A stretch of DNA of 64,000 nucleotides from Polaribacter sp. Q13 (GTDB taxonomy: Bacteria > Bacteroidota > Bacteroidia > Flavobacteriales > Flavobacteriaceae): assembly GCF_016858305.2 (NCBI RefSeq), contig NZ_CP074436.1, positions 4,359,855 to 4,423,854 on the forward strand, given 5' to 3'. Under the pieces are notes generated by a model. The model had not been told where the DNA came from, searched no databases, and saw nothing but the letters and a program-made list of their open reading frames with translations. The stretch's first letter is position 1. Every line of letters starts with the position of its first letter. This document shows positions 63,922 to 64,000 of this stretch, piece by piece. Position numbers and translations under genes: made by a program.

Positions 63922-64000
63922 TTTTTGTACTACCTTAAAAAAGGCGTTAAAAGCCATTTTTTAAACCCTAATACTAACAAAAAAAATAGCTAGAATTATA

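Overview
The window is AT-rich chromosomal DNA from a member of the Flavobacteriaceae, most likely a marine Polaribacter- or Tenacibaculum-like organism. The reasons are the GldG/GldF gliding proteins, FabV, monomeric isocitrate dehydrogenase, a FucP-type sugar permease, many Bacteroidetes-specific DUF families, Bacteroidetes-type promoters (TTTG, about 19 bases, TAnnTTTG), and a lack of strong Shine-Dalgarno sites. The genus is inference. No tRNA, rRNA, CRISPR array or prophage was seen.

Layout. 1-8.3 kb: the N-terminal part of a TonB-dependent receptor, then icd, rplS and trmD on the minus strand, followed by small conserved genes. 8.3-11.4 kb: gldF-gldG bracketed by dispersed palindromes and a perfect heptanucleotide array. 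11.4-21.6 kb: mostly housekeeping genes (GNAT, SAM hydrolase, PhoH, purC, fabV, M23 peptidase, TerC, TauE).

21.9-43.7 kb is the most distinctive part: a short-chain carboxylate (acetate/propionate) locus. It holds a free-standing zinc-ribbon/HTH protein, an outer-membrane porin, a DUF4212 plus sodium:solute symporter pair, a CrbS/CbrA-like sensor kinase whose input domain is itself a symporter, a lone receiver protein, PrpE-like and Acs-type acyl-CoA synthetases, an NtrB/NtrC-like pair, a mini-operon behind a consensus sigma-54 promoter (Cys-rich peptide, stop-interrupted small ORF, Rnk-like GreA/B-fold protein, coiled-coil protein), the DUF294-CBS/exonuclease pair, and a three-gene biotin-dependent acyl-CoA carboxylase. 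Together these would import, activate and carboxylate short acyl units under two tiers of signalling.

44-54.7 kb: a Flavo-1-like RNA candidate, a MITE-like element, an ABC exporter, a PadR-PspC-GIN envelope block flanked by two inverted copies of a 162-bp palindromic element, a frameshifted TIGR00266 gene and a sugar permease. 54.7-64 kb: prmC, cls, ribD (no standard start codon), HAD, EamA and YigZ genes, eno with a textbook Bacteroidetes promoter, a BLUF blue-light sensor, and a thioesterase near the right edge.

A recurring theme is repeats placed exactly at gene 3' ends: heptamer arrays at gldG and at the biotin carboxylase gene, and the 162-bp palindromes at the NTF2-like and DUF4442 genes. 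Several stop codons lie inside or at the edge of these repeats. Another theme is 8-nt gene overlaps of the form ATGAATAA.
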